Assembly (NCBI GenBank): GCA_013400975.1
Contig: WBMZ01006360.1
Span: forward strand, 1-64,000
Origin: Atrichornis clamosus
Taxonomy: Eukaryota > Chordata > Aves > Passeriformes > Menuridae
Direction: 5' to 3'
DNA: 64,000 bases
The notes under the pieces were generated by a model. It was not told where the DNA came from and did not search any database. It was given only the letters and a program-made list of their open reading frames with translations. Of this stretch, positions 1 to 11,513 are shown piece by piece. A program made the translations under genes and the position numbers. Positions within the stretch are counted from its first letter, which is position 1. Each line of letters begins with the position of its first letter.

Positions 1-643
1 TACATCCCCACATCCCAGGACACCCATCCTCATGGGAGTTCCCTGGTTTGCCTGTACATGGCAGAATTGAATGCTTTGAATGTTTTCCTCTGGGAGCAAG
101 TAAATAATAGCTACAAAGGCATTATTTTTATATGACTCTAGCCTGATTTTACAGGCATACACACATACGGACAGACCTCCAGCAGAATCCCAGCTTGGTT
201 TCAACTGGAAGGGAATTTAAAGCTCATCCAGTCCCAGCCCCTTCCAGGGGCAGGGACACCTTCCTCTATCCCAGGTTGCTCCAAGCCCCATCCAACCTGG
301 CCTTGGACACTTCCAGGGATGTGGCAGCCACAGCTTCTCTGGGCAGCAGCCAGGGTTTGTCCCTGGTCTCAGCCGGGGCAGCTGCAGGGGTCTCTGAAGG
401 TTTTATTAAATGTCAGCTGGATTCCAAGGACCTGCCAGGTGCTGTGCCCTGGCAGAGCTCCAGTCCAGTGCTCTCAGTGCCATTGCAGATGTGCTGCTCC
501 TCAGTTGGCTTCTTAAACAAATCCACAGTGGTCCTGGTCTGTGAAGGCTGACCTTGGCGGGGTGATGGCACGGTTGTGCTGAGGGGGCTGCTTAACCTCT
601 CTTGGTCTCTTCTCTTCTCCAATCCCCCTGGACTGTTTGACAG
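1..643 (+). other. PPP1R12B: PPP1R12B intron, 3' part
   Basis: Intron preceding the first exon of the window; it ends with the acceptor gtttgacag at 635-643. It holds one minus-strand CR1 tail (188-350). The rest (1-187 and 351-643) shows nothing I can name. Confidence 0.85.
188..350 (-). repeat. CR1 LINE 3' end (type A)
   Basis: Reverse-strand CR1 tail: the order is TGGTTT...GGAAGGGA, then GGCAGGGACACC, then GGCCTTGGACACTTCCAG and CAGCCACAGCTTCTCTGG. The A/T tail repeat itself is degenerate at 188-200. Only the last ~160 bp of the element remain, as usual for 5'-truncated CR1. Confidence 0.9.
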
Positions 644-723
644 CTGCGAAGTGAGAAGGAGACGAGGAATAAGCTGATTGAAGCTGACATGAATGGGAAG
701 CCTCAAAACAGACTCTTCACCAA
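644..723 (+). CDS. PPP1R12B: PPP1R12B exon: post-ankyrin linker (LRSEKETRNKL)
   Basis: 80-nt exon between an acceptor ending tttgacag and the donor gtaagt. It reads LRSEKETRNKLIEADMNGK and on to LFT plus two bases (AA) of a split Asn codon. In MYPT2 this segment follows the last ankyrin repeats (…QKKQNV) and begins the long unstructured linker. The start of the protein, with the PP1-docking motif, is in exons upstream of the window. The frame is fixed by agreement with the next exon, where AA+C restores Asn before KEKILYE. Confidence 0.95.
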
Positions 724-1252
724 GTAAGTCTCTCCCTCTTAGTTGAAAAGAAGCTGCCCAGAGAGTAATGGGAGAGCAGCTTCATCTGTCACAGCCAGCT
801 GGCCTCAGCTGGTCAAACACAATTCACTGCTGTTCATGTCTTTTTTTTTTTTTCTAATCCTATCTCTCACAAATACAATTTTATTCGTTTCTTAACATAC
901 CCACTGAGTCGTGCTTGGTTCCAGCTCTTGCTCTGGCTGGGGATCAGTTGGAGCTTTGGGCTGAGAACTGCACCTTTTTGTTGCCCTCCAGCCCAACTGC
1001 TGCGTTGTGTGGCACTAGGAAAGGAGAGATCACATTTTTGTGGATGGAAAAATGCTTGCAGATTTAGGAAGTGTGAGACTGGCAGTGGAATCCATGGCAA
1101 ATGGGCCATGATGGAAGTGCTGGGGTGTTGAGTCTGTAGATGGATTTTGTCCTTGGCTTGTTCTATATGTAGTAAATCATGTCTGTGTTCCTGAGAAATA
1201 CAACTCAGATAACTTGCTCACTTACTAGCCCTTAAAATTTCTTATTTTGCAG
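724..1252 (+). other. PPP1R12B: PPP1R12B intron (529 bp)
   Basis: Donor gtaagt, acceptor tcttattttgcag-like tract ending at 1252. No repeat or other element seen except a T-run near 841-853. Confidence 0.85.
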
Positions 1253-1395
1253 CAAAGAGAAGATTCTTTATGAGGGAGACACGTTGAAGTCCATGGAAAT
1301 GGAGGAAGAGAACAAGGACTCAAGCAGTTCTAGCTCTGAAGAAGAGGAAGAAGCTGAAGACGAAGTTTCAGAATCGGACGCTGAGAAGGAGTCAG
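1253..1395 (+). CDS. PPP1R12B: PPP1R12B exon: acidic Glu/Ser region
   Basis: 143-nt exon. It completes the split Asn and encodes NKEKILYEGDTLKSMEM, then MEEENKD, a run of six Ser, EEEEEAEDE and VSESDAEKES, ending with one base of a split Glu codon. This very acidic Ser/Glu tract is a hallmark of MYPT proteins just after the ankyrin domain; in the family it contributes to contact with phosphatase substrate. The donor is gtaaga at 1396. Length and composition match mammalian MYPT2, with small substitutions (for example GDTLKSME where human has EETPKSQE). Confidence 0.96.
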
Positions 1396-1436
1396 GTAAG
1401 ACTTAGTACAGTCTTGGATTTAATAACTAGTCAAGC

Positions 1437-1470
1437 TAATAATATTATTATTATTGTTAACATTAATAGA
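1437..1470. repeat. ATT-rich simple repeat
   Basis: Imperfect ATT/AAT units just after the donor side of the intron. Confidence 0.7.
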
Positions 1471-2495
1471 TAATTACTTGTTACAGACATCTTGAAAGTT
1501 TTATGTCCAGTGTATGTGTACAGAATATGGAGAAGTCTGGAGCTAGAAATCTGATGCTTAAAAAAGCTGATCCAAATGCTGACTCCCAGGTCAGCATAAT
1601 TATTCAAATAAAAAAAAAAATCCTGCAGATCATATTTTAATTTCTACTCCCAGCTCATATGTATTGAAGGTAACACATTGTTCATAGCTTGTTTTTAAGC
1701 AGAGGTTTTTTCTTGTTGGCCCAGTCCAGGAAGAATCCTTCAGGTAGTGCAGGATGGTAGGAAAGCAAGTGAAGGTGTAGGAAGGCAATAGCCTGTTGTG
1801 TTTGGATCAGTCTGAAATGAAGGGCTGAAGCTGTTCTGGGTAATTATAGAGATGAGGAACTTTTATTTTCCAGATTGTGATGAATAAGGGTGATAAAAGG
1901 TAGTGGAAAATAAGGATTATGTACATAGAGTCTCAGTAGCATTTACATTATAGCATATTTCTGGCATCTTATTTACATTCCTTTTCCATAATTTCTATGG
2001 CTAGCTTAATTAGTTTTAAAAGTGTTTATGTGCAGCACAGAAAGTTTAAATACAGATACTTAATTTTACAGTAAGCCAAGACTTACTTGTACTTAATGTT
2101 CTGCAAACACAGATGGATCTTGGACTATGATGTGTTTAATGGTTAAACAACTTTTAACATCAACTTATGTGGCCTATATCCCAATATATTAAGAAATAGG
2201 TCCTGAGGAAAAGTGTAGGTTAAAGTTTTATTGTGTTTCTGTACCCATGAAATTGTCACCTGTGTTTGATTGTATCAGTCACTGCTGTTGGGGCAGGGTG
2301 AGAGGTGTGGAAAACCCTGGCTGGGCTCCTCAGAGCTGCTGCTACTGCTCCAGCTGCTTGGGCACGGCAGGAACACAGGGAAATGGTCTTGGGGCTTTTC
2401 AGTCAAGCAAGTCTAGTGCGGTGTCAGTGGTCGAAAAAGACACGCAGTAGAAGTCACATATATTTGCTCCATAAATCAAGGGCTTACCCTGATTA

Positions 2496-2518
2496 TATAT
2501 ATATTTATATATATAAAA
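2496..2518. repeat. AT microsatellite
   Basis: Imperfect (TA)n with one TTTA interruption. Confidence 0.75.
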
Positions 2519-3149
2519 ATTACATCTGTCTAAGTGCCAATCCTTGTAATCCTTGTAAACATGGTGGTAGTTTGACCAAAATAGCTCCAGTGTTTGCACA
2601 CCTGTGAGACCTGGAGCTGTGTGGGGTTTAACTGAGTCAGGAACAGCCTAAGATCCTTCAGCAAGGAAAGCTCTACAGCACTCAGCATTAAATTTTGTGT
2701 AAAGCCAGGACAGGTCTTTTTATTGCGTTAATTCCCTGAGCAAAGCACATTATCCAAGTCTATGTCAAACCACTAAAGCTCTGGAAATGGGAGACAACAA
2801 GCATTCAAGTAATGATTAAGCTTCAGGCTTTGTTACCTGTGCTCTCCTTTCCTGGAGAGATTATTGGATCCTTTGAGAAATTTCCATTAGAATTGAAGCC
2901 CCACTTGTAAAGTTCTCAAATCTCTGATAAATGAACATGGATTTGCCCAGCTGGATAAAGACACAGCTGTCACTTGTTGCATATGTGAGTGGGGTCACAT
3001 CTTTGGTACTCTCTAAAGCAAGACTCTGTGAGATAACAGCACCAGCCCACATGTTGCTGGAGGACTCCAAAGAGAAGTAGGGCTGGAAGTAGCTTTTGAT
3101 ATGAAAATGATAAATGTCACACTACTACTGGGTTCAAAGACAGGCAGGG

Positions 3150-3790
3150 GTAATCCTGGGCTGAGACCCCAGCGTGGGCAGCAGGGAAGGGGGATTCTGC
3201 CCCTCTGCTCCACTCAGATGAGACCCCACCTGCAGAGCTGCTCCAGCCCTGGAGCCCAGCACAGGAAGGACGTGGAGCTGCTGGAGTGAGTCCAGAGGAG
3301 GCCACGGAGATTATTAAAGGGATGGAGCAGCTCTGCTGTGAGGAGAGGCTGGGAGTTTTGGAATTGTTCAGCCTGGAGAAGGGAAGGTTTCAGGGTGACC
3401 TAATTGAGGCCTTCCAGGACCTGAAGGGAGCCTGCAAGGAAGATGAAGAGGGACTATTTGCAAGGACCTGGAGTGACAGGACAGGGGGCAATGGCTTCAA
3501 ACTGACAGAGAGTAGGTTTAGATTGGATATTGGGAAGAAATTCTTGGCTGTGAGGATGGAGAGGCCCCGGCACAGGTTGCTCAGAGAAGCTGTGGCTGCC
3601 CCATCCCTGGAAGTGTCCAAGGCCAGGTTGGACGGGGCTTGGAGCAACCTGGGATAGTGGAAGGTGTCCCTGCCCACGGNGCTTGGAGCAGGATAGTGGA
3701 AGGTGTCCCTGCCCACGGCAGGGGTGGGACTGGATGAGCTTTCAGGTCCCTTCCAACCCAGACCATTCTGAGGTTCTGTGGTTTTATGAT
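3150..3790 (+). repeat. CR1 LINE 3' end, long copy (type A) with N
   Basis: One of the longest CR1 copies here (~640 bp). Reading along the element: GAGACCCCACCTGCAGAGC, ACAGGAAGGACGTGGAGC, CTGGAGAAGGGAAGG, ATATTGGGAAGAAATTC, CTGGAAGTGTCCAAGGCC, and the tail CCTTCCAACCCAGACCATTC. The reading frames that cross it are 3' UTR and not a protein gene. At 3637-3718 about 40 bp appears twice around the single N (3680), which is not a CR1 feature. Confidence 0.93.
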
Positions 3791-5065
3791 TATCTGCTTA
3801 ACATTTGTGTGCTTGGATGGCACACGGGTATGAAAACGTGGAAATCATTCCCTTATTCCTCTTCATTTTCTTTAATATTCCCATACCTGTGTTATTCTGA
3901 GCAGTGCTGGACACATAGATTATGACTCTTGTTCTAAAGTGTTCAAAATCCAGATGAAGAAAAGTAAAAATATTCTGAGTGATCTTTTTAAACCTAAAAA
4001 TTCCAACCCCTTTCGTAGCTGAGCAAAAAGCAGGACGTGTAGAAGCTGGCAGTATAACACACACATTTGTTTTGAGGTGTGTTTTGAGGAGTCTCGGGTT
4101 GCGATCAATTTGTTGAATTTGCAGAGGCTGTGGGAGGAAGAAATTGGATGAGGGAAGCAGCAAAATTGCTGGAAGGCTTCAGAGTAGCATGTTTCTTATA
4201 ATCTGTAAGAAATTTGTGTTCTTCAAACAAAGGAAGCGAAGGGCATTAATGTCACTTTATTCATCTTGAGAACAATTAATTTGGCATTGATCTCTTGTAA
4301 ACAGGAGAAAGATCAGTATAAAACTCTGTGGTGATTATCTGTGCTGGGAACTATTACAATATGTAATTATTGGGAATTAAAGCAGGCCAGGGAAGCTTTT
4401 AGTATTGTTCTGTTTAAAACCAAATCAAACAGAAACTCTTATCCAAAAACCCTTACAAAAAAGGAATTAGAAATCTAAATTTTTCTTACCACATTTGTTC
4501 TGGGGAGACTGAACTAATCCTCACCAGTTTCTCCTGACTGGAATTCATACTGTTGCTGAAATTTTGGGGAAATGGAATGTGGGATGCTGCCTGTGTCCAT
4601 GCCACCTCTCGTGCTGCCAGCACAGGGCCCCTGGGCCTGTCCCTCTGCTGCACTCGACTGCTTCCAGTCACATTGCTCACAGTTAGTTCTTCCCAACCTG
4701 TCATTACCACTTGAGCCTGTCCCTTCTAATTAGGCTTGACCTTAAAAGCTGACCTGAGTGCTGTAAACCTCCAGAACAGGCTGGCAGGGCCCATCCAGCC
4801 CAGCCTGGAGCACTGCTGCAGCCTCCCCTTCCTGCAGAGCCCTGTGTTTTCCGGGCCCCAGTCTCTAGAAATCAGCAAATGGCAGCGTGTCATTCCTTGT
4901 CCATGTGCACTGGATGCCAGTGCCAGGCCAGGCCTGCAAGGAGGAACGGGGGATCTACTGCCCCTTCCCCAAGGGCTGTGTGAAAGTGCACCCGAGGGTG
5001 CTGCTGCTCAGGTCACTTGGATGGAAGTTCTGAGACAACACAGAGGGAAAAGTGTCTGAGACTCT

Positions 5066-5320
5066 GTCCTCATGGAGACCCAAGGGAACGGCTGGAGCTG
5101 TGTCAGGGAGGGTGAGGCTGGATATGAGGAGAAAGTTCTTCCCCCAGAGGGTGGTGGGGCACTGAACAGGTCATGGCCCCAAGGCTGCCAGAGCTCCAGG
5201 AGCGTTTGGACAACACTCTGAGGGACAGGGTGGGATTGTGGGGGTGTCTGTGCAGGGCCAGGGGTTGGATTGGATGATCCCTGTGTGCCCCTTCCCACTC
5301 AGGAGATTCCATGATTCTGT
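5066..5320 (+). repeat. CR1 LINE 3' end (type B)
   Basis: Plus-strand copy of the second CR1 tail type: GAGGCTGGATATGAGGAG, CTGCCAGAGCTCCAGGAGC, TTTGGACAACACTCTGAGG, GCAGGGCCAGGGGTTGG, and a tail GGAGATTCCATGATTCTGT. Diverged at several CpG sites, so not a recent insertion. Confidence 0.9.
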
Positions 5321-6443
5321 CTTTGTCTCTTTAATGCAGGCTCTGTCAGTTCTGCTAACTTCCTGTTATTTTTAAACATTTCTCTTGGCTTGCACTTTTC
5401 TGTTTTCTCTGTTCTTTGAATCCTTTTTTCCTAGGACTGAGAACATTTCTTACAGAAAGACTGATCTTCACGCTCCAAGGTGCCGTCCTCCCAGATGCTC
5501 CATCCCATACTGCTCCAAATGCGTAACAGCAGATTTTTATTCCCTGCACATACCTCATTTACTAGGACTGTTTGAGTGCTTATGCTTAAAATTATTTTTT
5601 CCAAACCATGACTGTGTGAGCACTCATAGCTGTAAGAAAAACCTTGGTAGGTGTAGGTACGTAACTTCTCAGGCACATTCCATGTGCCTGGGTTTTTGGT
5701 GAATAGCCTGTCTGCCAGCCTGTGCACTCCTGTCAAGTGAACCTATTGCCTGAGTCACACTTTCTGCTTACTCTCCCCTGGTAATGTCTGGTGGATGTGC
5801 ATAGATACAAACAACCAGTGTAATACTGGACAGCTGCACTTGTCTAATAAGCAGGGAGCCAGCTATGAGCCTGGACAAGGTTTGCTTGCTTAGCTTGCTT
5901 GGAGCCCAGGTAAGGACTTGTGTTGGGCAGCAGTCCTGGTTTCCTGAAGAAAAATTGATTTTGCTACAGAAGACCAGAAATTCTGCCCAGCTGCACAAGC
6001 AACTGCAGAGAACCATGCAGTGAAACCCAGCACTGGGCACTCAGGGCTGGGGGCTGTAACACACTCATGTGCTACAGCAGGAATGGCACGTGCTTCTTTT
6101 CATCCCACCTTTTGCCAGGGAAGAAATTCCCAGATAGGAAACAAAATTATGAAAAACAAAGAATCTGTTTGTCCTCCTTATGGTGCTTTCTGCAAAGATT
6201 TTGCTTGTCGTTGAGGATCAAGTTCAAAAGCTGTGCCTGGCAAATGTATCCATCCTGTTCTTTAGGAAGTGTGAAGCTCCTTGCAGAAAGTCCAGCTCAG
6301 CCTTGGCACTGACATCTCATTGTGGTCCAAGGAGACTGAGGTCACACAGCACTGAACTGAGTGTAGAGCACACTCTGTGTAAAGAGGGGCCTTGGAAGTG
6401 CAATACTGAAACGTTTGGTTTCTCTTCTTGTTTAAAATTGTAG

Positions 6444-6553
6444 AGAGAAAGGAAGAGCCCTTTGCCAACCACTCCAGCCGTGAATCCAGGCCCAGCATCA
6501 CTGAGCAAATGCCACCACCCGAGCCCAACTCCTTCACTGCATCTGCCAGAAGA
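6444..6553 (+). CDS. PPP1R12B: PPP1R12B exon: NHSS…SITEQ…SARR segment
   Basis: 110-nt exon after the acceptor ttaaaattgtag. AG completes Glu, then RKEEPFANHSSRESRPS, ITEQMPPPEPNSFTASARR. Human MYPT2 has the matching NHSNSESKSSITEQIPAP…SARR. Ser/Pro-rich, no fold expected. It ends in phase 0 at the donor gtaagt (6554). Confidence 0.95.
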
Positions 6554-9500
6554 GTAAGTGAATTTGGAATCAATGGGGACTCAGCAGTGCTCAGAAGCAG
6601 AAGGTGTTACTGGGACATGGATGCTCTGAAACCAGTGTTCAGAGGAGTTTAAGACTTGAATTTAGAAAAGCCTGATAGTGTGAAGTTCTGATAAAGATGT
6701 GTTAACCGCAGTGTAGGACTGGCCCCAGGGAGGCTGTTGGTACATAAGGTTCCTCTTGAATCTCTGACCCTGCAAAGCAAATTGTGCTGAAGAACCCCAG
6801 CCTACAGCACATGCTCTGTGTGCTGTCAGTTCCAAGGTGCCTGGTGCCAGTGTCTTCCCAGCACATCTGTCACCAGAGCTGATTCCTGCTGGTGTATCAG
6901 CAGTGAATTCAGCACCATCATCTAAAGTGCCTCTGACTTGCCAAACCCAGCTGAGTCAGTGGAGTGATGTTACAGCTCAGCAAGCTGATCTGTTTGATGT
7001 GACTGGCCAGTTGGACTATGAAGGGTGAAGATTCACTGAAATCTTGTGTCAGTCCTCCAGCTCTCAGCTCACTCAGCTAGATGGCACCAGGAGACTCTGG
7101 TCTGCCCAGGGCTGGTGTCCTGTGCTGCTGCTTTCTTTTTGCACCAGACTATGAGAACAACAATGCAGGCACTGGGCCCAAAGCTGAAGCACTTGGTGCA
7201 TGTCAGAGGGAAATGTGTCTTGCTTAGTCACCATTTTTTATTTTTCACATGCTGCTGGGTGTAACCCAGATCAAATGAAACAGAGCTCCTCTGAGCATTG
7301 TTCAGTTCAGGCTGACTTAGCAGGGGAACTATTGGAGTAGAAGGATGTATTGGGAAGTGTGAGCACTTCAGGTAGCCTTTTCCCAGCTGCGGAGGTTTGG
7401 TCTCACTCCTTTGAGCTGTTTAACCCAGAAGAAGGGTGTTAGGGTATAGAAGTTGACCTGTGAGCAGAACAGTTTGACCTCAGTCACTTAAGATCAGTTA
7501 CTTTACCTTGTCTCACCTGTTTGATTTTTCTGTAACTCTCTTTGGCAGACTGGGCTTTAGATGAGAAAATCTGAGTGCTTGTGTTGCCCTCTGTTAGGGG
7601 AGTTATTAGTATGTGCTGTTCCTGCATTTTTCAGAATTTACAGACGGCAGTTTTTGCTGTGGGTTTGAGCTTTCTCTGAGGAAAGCATCAAACCTACATG
7701 AAAATGTTAGAGCTGTGCTGCTCAGTGACTGGAAGTGCTAGAAATGATAGAGTTCAGATTAACTCTTTTGCATTGAAATGACGTGAGCTGAAAACATTGC
7801 TCAGATACTACAGGGATAATTTTAGCTTGGCAGTCTTCACTCAGTGAGTCTGAGGGCAGAGCTCCCCAGTAGCTCCATTTATTCTGAATAGTGTCAGATG
7901 GTTTGTGTCATGTAGAAGATGGTACAATAATGCTTAGATCAGCTTTGATCAAAAGCCTTGTCTGCCCAGTGTCCTGCCCCTGACAGTGACCATCAGAAGA
8001 TACTACAGAACACAGAATCTTGCAGGAATTCCCCTCCCACCTTCCAGCAATTGGCGTTTCAGGGGCTTGCTGAACCTGGTGTATTTTTTGTCTTCGGTAG
8101 CCCCTGTTAGACTTTCCCTCTATGAATTTATGCAGTCACTTTTTGATTGGAATCCTATAATGTCAGTGGCAAAGGGTCCTTCAGCTTAGTTACAAACCCT
8201 ACAGAGCTCCCTGTCCCTTTCATCTGTCACACACTGGGTTTGTTTGCTGCCCCTCTTTCCTCCATGGGAAAGACCAAGGAATAGTTGTTCCTAATTCACC
8301 CTTCTGTGTGCCACAGAGGGTTTCATGTACCTTGGTCATATCTCAGCCTGAAGACTCCTGATGCACTGAACATCTCATGCAAAACCTCTCTCTTGCTCTG
8401 CTCGTTGCCTTTCTCGGTATCTCCTCCCTTCTTGTCTCTGCTGCTGAGCCCTGGAGCTGACTGTGTGTGATACCAAAGATGTGATGTACCCTGCAGTCAC
8501 ACAGAGCCACAGTGGTGGTGTGTTTTGTATTTTGTGCTTTTCCAGTCAGTCCTAATAATTGCTTTATTTTCTGTACAACTGGGTGTTGAGCCCCTGTACA
8601 AGAATCTCTTGTGATGCTCAGGCTCCATTCTTGAATGGTAGTAGGTAGCTTTTTGTAAGACTTGATGAGTGTAGCTGAAGTTGTACATTGGAGCAGTTGT
8701 GTATTTAAGGACTGATGTGTGCTGGTCAGAAGTGCCTCATGTGACACAAAGCACAAAGGCCCCTTCTGTCTGTACAGTCTATAGGTACCTGCCTGTGGAA
8801 GGGGCCTCTGCGAGGCTCAAGTCCCACCTCCTGCTTGAAGCAGGACTAACTTGAAGCTCATGTCATGTTGCTTGGACCTGCCTGAGCTCAGCTGAGTATT
8901 AAAAGGTCTCTGAGGATGGAGATGCTCCACTCTCCTACCCGTGTCCCAGTGCAGGGACTCCTGCCAGGAGCTGTTTCATGTCAGCTGGAGTTTCTCATGG
9001 TGAAACTTGTCTGTTCTCCTCCTTTCACTGTAGACTGTAGACTGGTTGCACGTCCTCTGTAAACCCACCCCCAAGTAGCAGAGCAACTAAATCCTTACTT
9101 TGCCTTCTCTTTTCCACACTAAACAATCCAGGTTTCCTCAGTCTCTCCCTTTACAGTGTTGGCTACAGCTCCCTGATGGTCTGAATGGCTTCTCCCGGAC
9201 TCCATTGATGTGAGGGGTTTATTTGCAGCTAGTTCCAAAAGACTTGAGTACTTGTCTTTGGTTTTCTACCTTTACTGAATAATTCCCCCTTCCTAAATGG
9301 ATGCTAATAAAAGCTTCATTGTTCCTTATATTCTTTCCTCAAAGCTGGAGGAGGGCATTGTGTAGGCAAAGAGCTGCACAATGACACAAGATTCCTTTCA
9401 TCCTCTGTCTTTGGGGATGAGGCACCACAGTAGTTTACATCCCCGTGAGTTCACCTTGAGCTGTCCTGTAATTAAAGAGAAGCAGAAAATAAAAGTCACT

Positions 9501-9615
9501 CTGTCCTACAAGTGTAGCCCAGCAAAAACTGGGGCTTGTTGAGACACTTTCCGAACTTAGAGTGTGCCTTGCAGTGCTCTTCCCCCTCCCAAGTGTCCCT
9601 GTTTCTCCTCTGCAG
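6554..9615 (+). other. PPP1R12B: PPP1R12B intron (3.1 kb)
   Basis: Only an old CR1 relic (8812-9215, minus) is recognisable. 6554-8811 and 9216-9615 hold nothing I can support; reading frames there are short and unlike known proteins. Confidence 0.85.
8812..9215 (-). repeat. Ancient CR1 relic
   Basis: Badly decayed reverse-strand CR1: GCTTGAAGCAGGACTAACTT, AGGATGGAGATGCTCCAC, CACTAAACAATCCAGGTTTC and CTCAGTCTCTCCCTTTACAG follow the order of old CR1 3' regions. Far more mutated than the other copies, so probably from an older subfamily. Confidence 0.65.
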
Positions 9616-9813
9616 TTCAGTTGGCTCAGCAAGGCAGACGAGCAGAAGGATGAGTCACCTTCGTCGTGGCGGCTGGGGCTGAGGAAGACTGGCAGCCACA
9701 ACATGTTGAGTGAAGTGGCTGCCACTCGTGAGGCACAGAGAGAGAAAACCGCTTCTATCTATCGCTCCTCGTCCAGCCCTCGGATATCTGCGCTCCTGGA
9801 CAACAAGGAAAAG
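9616..9813 (+). CDS. PPP1R12B: PPP1R12B exon: DESPSSWRLGLRKTGS core
   Basis: 198-nt (66-codon) phase 0-0 exon. It encodes FSWLSKADEQK, DESPSSWRLGLRKTGSHNML, SEVAATREAQREKTAS, IYRSSSSPRISALL and DNKEK. The WRLGLRKTGS and SSSPRIS stretches are among the most conserved parts of the MYPT linker, and HNMLSEV separates MYPT2 from MYPT1 (YGALAEI). Several basophilic Ser sites (RKTGS, RSSSS) are potential kinase targets; this is inference. The donor AAG|gtttgg is weak at +3 to +5, which may allow alternative use. The first residues (FSWLSKADEQ) differ from human FSSGLFNKPEEP, so the exact acceptor deserves an RNA check. Confidence 0.95.
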
Positions 9814-10580
9814 GTTTGGCTTTCAGCAAGGTTGTTTTAGTGCATCCCACTTTACCCTACAGGTTTAAGACCCTTTCTTTCCCTTTGAGTTTTTGCTGGG
9901 GTTTGTGTCCATAGCAAACATGGGTCTCTTTCATTCTTTCATTTTCTTTTGAAAATCGTTCCTCTCCTATGAGTTGTTCCTCCAGAACTGCAGTTTGGTG
10001 CCCTTTTCACCTAACTCCTGCTCAGTTTGGACCGGGCTGCCACCGAACGGGGGCTGCCAGTCTGGCACAGCCTGTTCTTTACCAGAAAATGCCTCATCCA
10101 GACTGTAGCACATACCTGCAGTGGAAGCTCTCCTTCCCTCTCGTTCATATGGATTCCTCCTGTACCCACCAGCTGCATTTGTGAATCCCACCCCACATAT
10201 TCAGTAACTGTAACTTTCTGCCTGTGGGTAGATGCCCCGTCGCTGGAGGTGTTCAAGGCCAGACTGGATGGAACTCTGGTCTAGTGGACTAGATGACCTT
10301 TAAAGATCCCTTCCAACCCAAACCTTTCTCTGATTCTGTGATTTGCAAGTAATTCTCTAAATTAGGACATAGCATTTCATTCACTACCATGCTCTTCAGA
10401 AAATCCCTTTCAGAACTGATACTTTTTTACTGTGGTATGTGTTGCTCAAGAAAATGCCTTAAACCAGCTGATAGGAGAATGCTTTCTTAGTTGAAGAAAT
10501 TTGAACATGAATTTAGTTGCCACTGAACATGGTGGAAGGGTAAGAGATGTGCAGCTGAAGTACCTCTTTTGCTTCACCAG
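9814..10580 (+). other. PPP1R12B: PPP1R12B intron (767 bp)
   Basis: Holds a short CR1 tail (10230-10343). Nothing else seen. Confidence 0.85.
10230..10343 (+). repeat. CR1 LINE tail (type A-like)
   Basis: Last ~110 bp of a plus-strand copy: GGAGGTGTTCAAGGCCAG, then TGGACTAGATGACCTTTAA, CCCTTCCAACCCAAACC and TGATTCTGTGATT. Confidence 0.88.
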
Positions 10581-10663
10581 GACAGAGACAACAAGAGCTA
10601 TCTTGCCACCATAGTCCCCAGAAGACTGAGCAGTACAAGTGATATTGAAGAGAAAGAAAACAG
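10581..10663 (+). CDS. PPP1R12B: PPP1R12B exon: PRRLSSTSDIEEKEN
   Basis: 83-nt exon from the acceptor gcttcaccag to the donor gtgaga. It encodes DRDNKSYLATIVPRRLSST, SDIEEKEN and two bases (AG) of a split Arg. The RRLSSTSDIEEKENR motif is shared by MYPT1 and MYPT2; the basic RR before Ser fits a phosphorylation site, as known in the family. KSYLAT matches the MYPT2 form (human KSYISS) and not MYPT1. Confidence 0.96.
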
Positions 10664-11198
10664 GTGAGACTGGCTGAAGTCAGTGCTCAGCTTCCATCCT
10701 GTCAATAGTCCCTCTGGAATATCATTTTTCTGTAGTCATGTTCTGTATATTTTCTCAGCAGTCTCAAGTACACAGGAATTCACAACATGAGGCGCCAGCT
10801 CTGGTCTGTAAAAGTTCTGGTACGTTGCTTTTCATTTAGGTGAGCAGGACAGCAGGCTGGCTCCTCCAGCCTTGTACTCACACAGACACAGGCTCCATCC
10901 AGGCAACTGCATTTATGAATCCTTGTTCCTTTCATATGCAAGTGCCTCATTCTGTAGCTGGCACCCCCACTTGCACTTGTCACTTGCTCAGCAGTCACCT
11001 TCAGTCCCTTTGTTCACTCATCTGTCACTTGAGATTCACTTGAGCTTGTGAACTCTCCTATGTAGGAACTGTTTCTTTGCAGGGTTGTTTTTACAGGCAG
11101 TGTGTGTAGGTGCCCCTGGACAGAACCGTGGGGTAAATGGGATATATATCCAGGATCTCCAGATGTATTTGAGTAACTGATCTCTACAGTTTCTTCAG

Positions 11199-11513
11199 CA
11201 GCCTTCCAGTGCCTAAAGGGGCTCCAAAAGAGCTGGAGAGGGACTTGGACAAGAACCTGAAGTGCGAGGGCAAGGGGGAATGGCTTCCCACTGCGAGAGG
11301 TCAGGGTTAGATGGGCTATTGGGAAGAAATTCTTCCCTGTGAGGGTGGTGAGGCCCAGAGAAGCTGTGGCTGCCCCATCCCTGGGAGTGTCCAAGGCCAG
11401 GTTGGATGGGGCTTTGGGGCAGCCCTGAATAGTGGAAGGTGTCCCTGCCTGTGGCAGGGGGTGGGACGAGATGATGTTTAAGGACCCTTCCAACCCCAAC
11501 CATTCTATGATTC
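11199..11513 (+). repeat. CR1 LINE 3' end (type A)
   Basis: ~315 bp copy beginning at CTTCCAGTGCCTAAAGGGGC and ending CCAACCATTCTATGATTC, with the canonical avian tail. Relatively intact. Confidence 0.93.

Larger units (their letters stand above)
1396..6443 (+). other. PPP1R12B: PPP1R12B intron (5.0 kb)
   Basis: Contains an ATT-rich stretch (1437-1470), an AT microsatellite (2496-2518), a long plus-strand CR1 with an assembly N (3150-3790) and a type B CR1 (5066-5320). The stretches 1471-2495, 2519-3149, 3791-5065 and 5321-6443 show no gene or recognisable element. Confidence 0.85.
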
